Shown piece by piece: positions 63,630 through 64,000 of a stretch of 64,000 nucleotides of DNA. The position numbers were made by a program, and so were the translations under genes. Where the stretch lies: positions 16,739,579-16,803,578 of the forward strand of contig OZ234500.1 of assembly GCA_965153455.1 (NCBI GenBank), given 5' to 3'. The notes under the pieces are model-generated. The model saw only the letters and a program-made list of their open reading frames with translations. It was not told the origin of the DNA and did not search any database. The number at the start of each line of letters is the position of its first letter. Position 1 is the stretch's first letter. This DNA is from Sphagnum compactum. Taxonomy: Eukaryota; Bryophyta; Sphagnopsida; Sphagnales.

Positions 63630-64000
63630 GTTTGAAATCCTTGACACTTACTGAATTCCGTGCAGGCCATCCTCTGCATCCCATCTTCATCTAGCAGCAC
63701 TGCTTGAATTGACTCCATCCTCAAGCAAAGCACTTATCATGCAGTCTGCAAGTGACTTGTAACTATTGAGATGCATGACAGAGATTTGCGACTAGGTCTG
63801 CTGATTTTCACACACATATAGTTCCTCAAAACCGTGTGCCTCTGTAGGGTGATCAAGTTCCAGGTCTAAATGGGATAAAATGACCCACATTTGCCTCCTT
63901 TGTCTTGAATAGGTAGTCTTGAAAATGGACTGACAGGCTGATGTGGCTGCAAACTGGTATTGGTTGGTCTGTTGTTTTTTTACATTGGTTGCACAATTCG
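63630..64000 (+). other. Intron 3 of the TTL gene, continuing past the window
   Basis: After the donor CACAG/GTTTGA no frame matches the next TTL segment, so the window ends inside the intron. Confidence 0.75.

Overview
The window reads as nuclear DNA of a land plant with a large, repeat-rich, AT-rich genome. Protein-coding exons use GT-AG introns. One gene is a clear TTL (TPR-thioredoxin-like) protein, a land-plant family. Every major class of plant transposon is present as old, broken copies. There are no bacterial-type operons, rRNA genes or organelle genes. Gene density is very low: two expressed-looking genes and one decayed gene in 64 kb. A non-flowering plant (fern, lycophyte or gymnosperm) is my guess from this density and from the methyltransferase-like gene; nothing here proves it.

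Layout. 0.5-2.0 kb: short inverted-repeat elements. 2.5-10.4 kb, minus strand: a decayed multi-exon gene whose C-terminal part has the motifs of an S-adenosylmethionine-dependent methyltransferase. It is split by a 3.7 kb CACTA-type transposon (5062-8773) and by a GC-richer insert (about 9.1-10.0 kb). 11.9-15.3 kb, plus strand: a seven-exon gene for a Ser-rich protein with a TPX2-like N-terminal motif; its last large exon holds an apparent one-base frameshift in an A run. 15.3-26.3 kb: no gene seen; includes a foldback element at about 20.7-21.3 kb. 26330-28833: a complete Mutator-like element (MULE) with 45 bp terminal repeats and a broken transposase. 28900-29282: a PIF/Tourist-type MITE. 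33.9-35.3 kb: a non-LTR retroelement remnant. 37.7-38.0 kb: a 175 bp tandem duplication. 41.5-43.2 kb: a Copia pol remnant carrying its own MITE. 44437-46013: a PIF/Harbinger element with TAA target duplication and a decayed Myb-like ORF1. 46.0-53.6 kb: an old full-length Ty3/gypsy element with two LTRs. 56897-58112: an element with inverted ends. 58.4-60.4 kb: simple repeats and dispersed repeats. 60852 to beyond the end: the TTL gene, of which three exons are visible, with a 40 bp minisatellite in its first intron.

The two intact genes are independent plus-strand units. The rest is layered transposon insertion: CACTA and a GC-rich insert into the methyltransferase-like gene, a MITE into Copia, and a PIF element abutting a gypsy LTR. 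The least familiar item is the methyltransferase-like gene on the minus strand. All gene models come from reading splice phase by eye, without transcript data.
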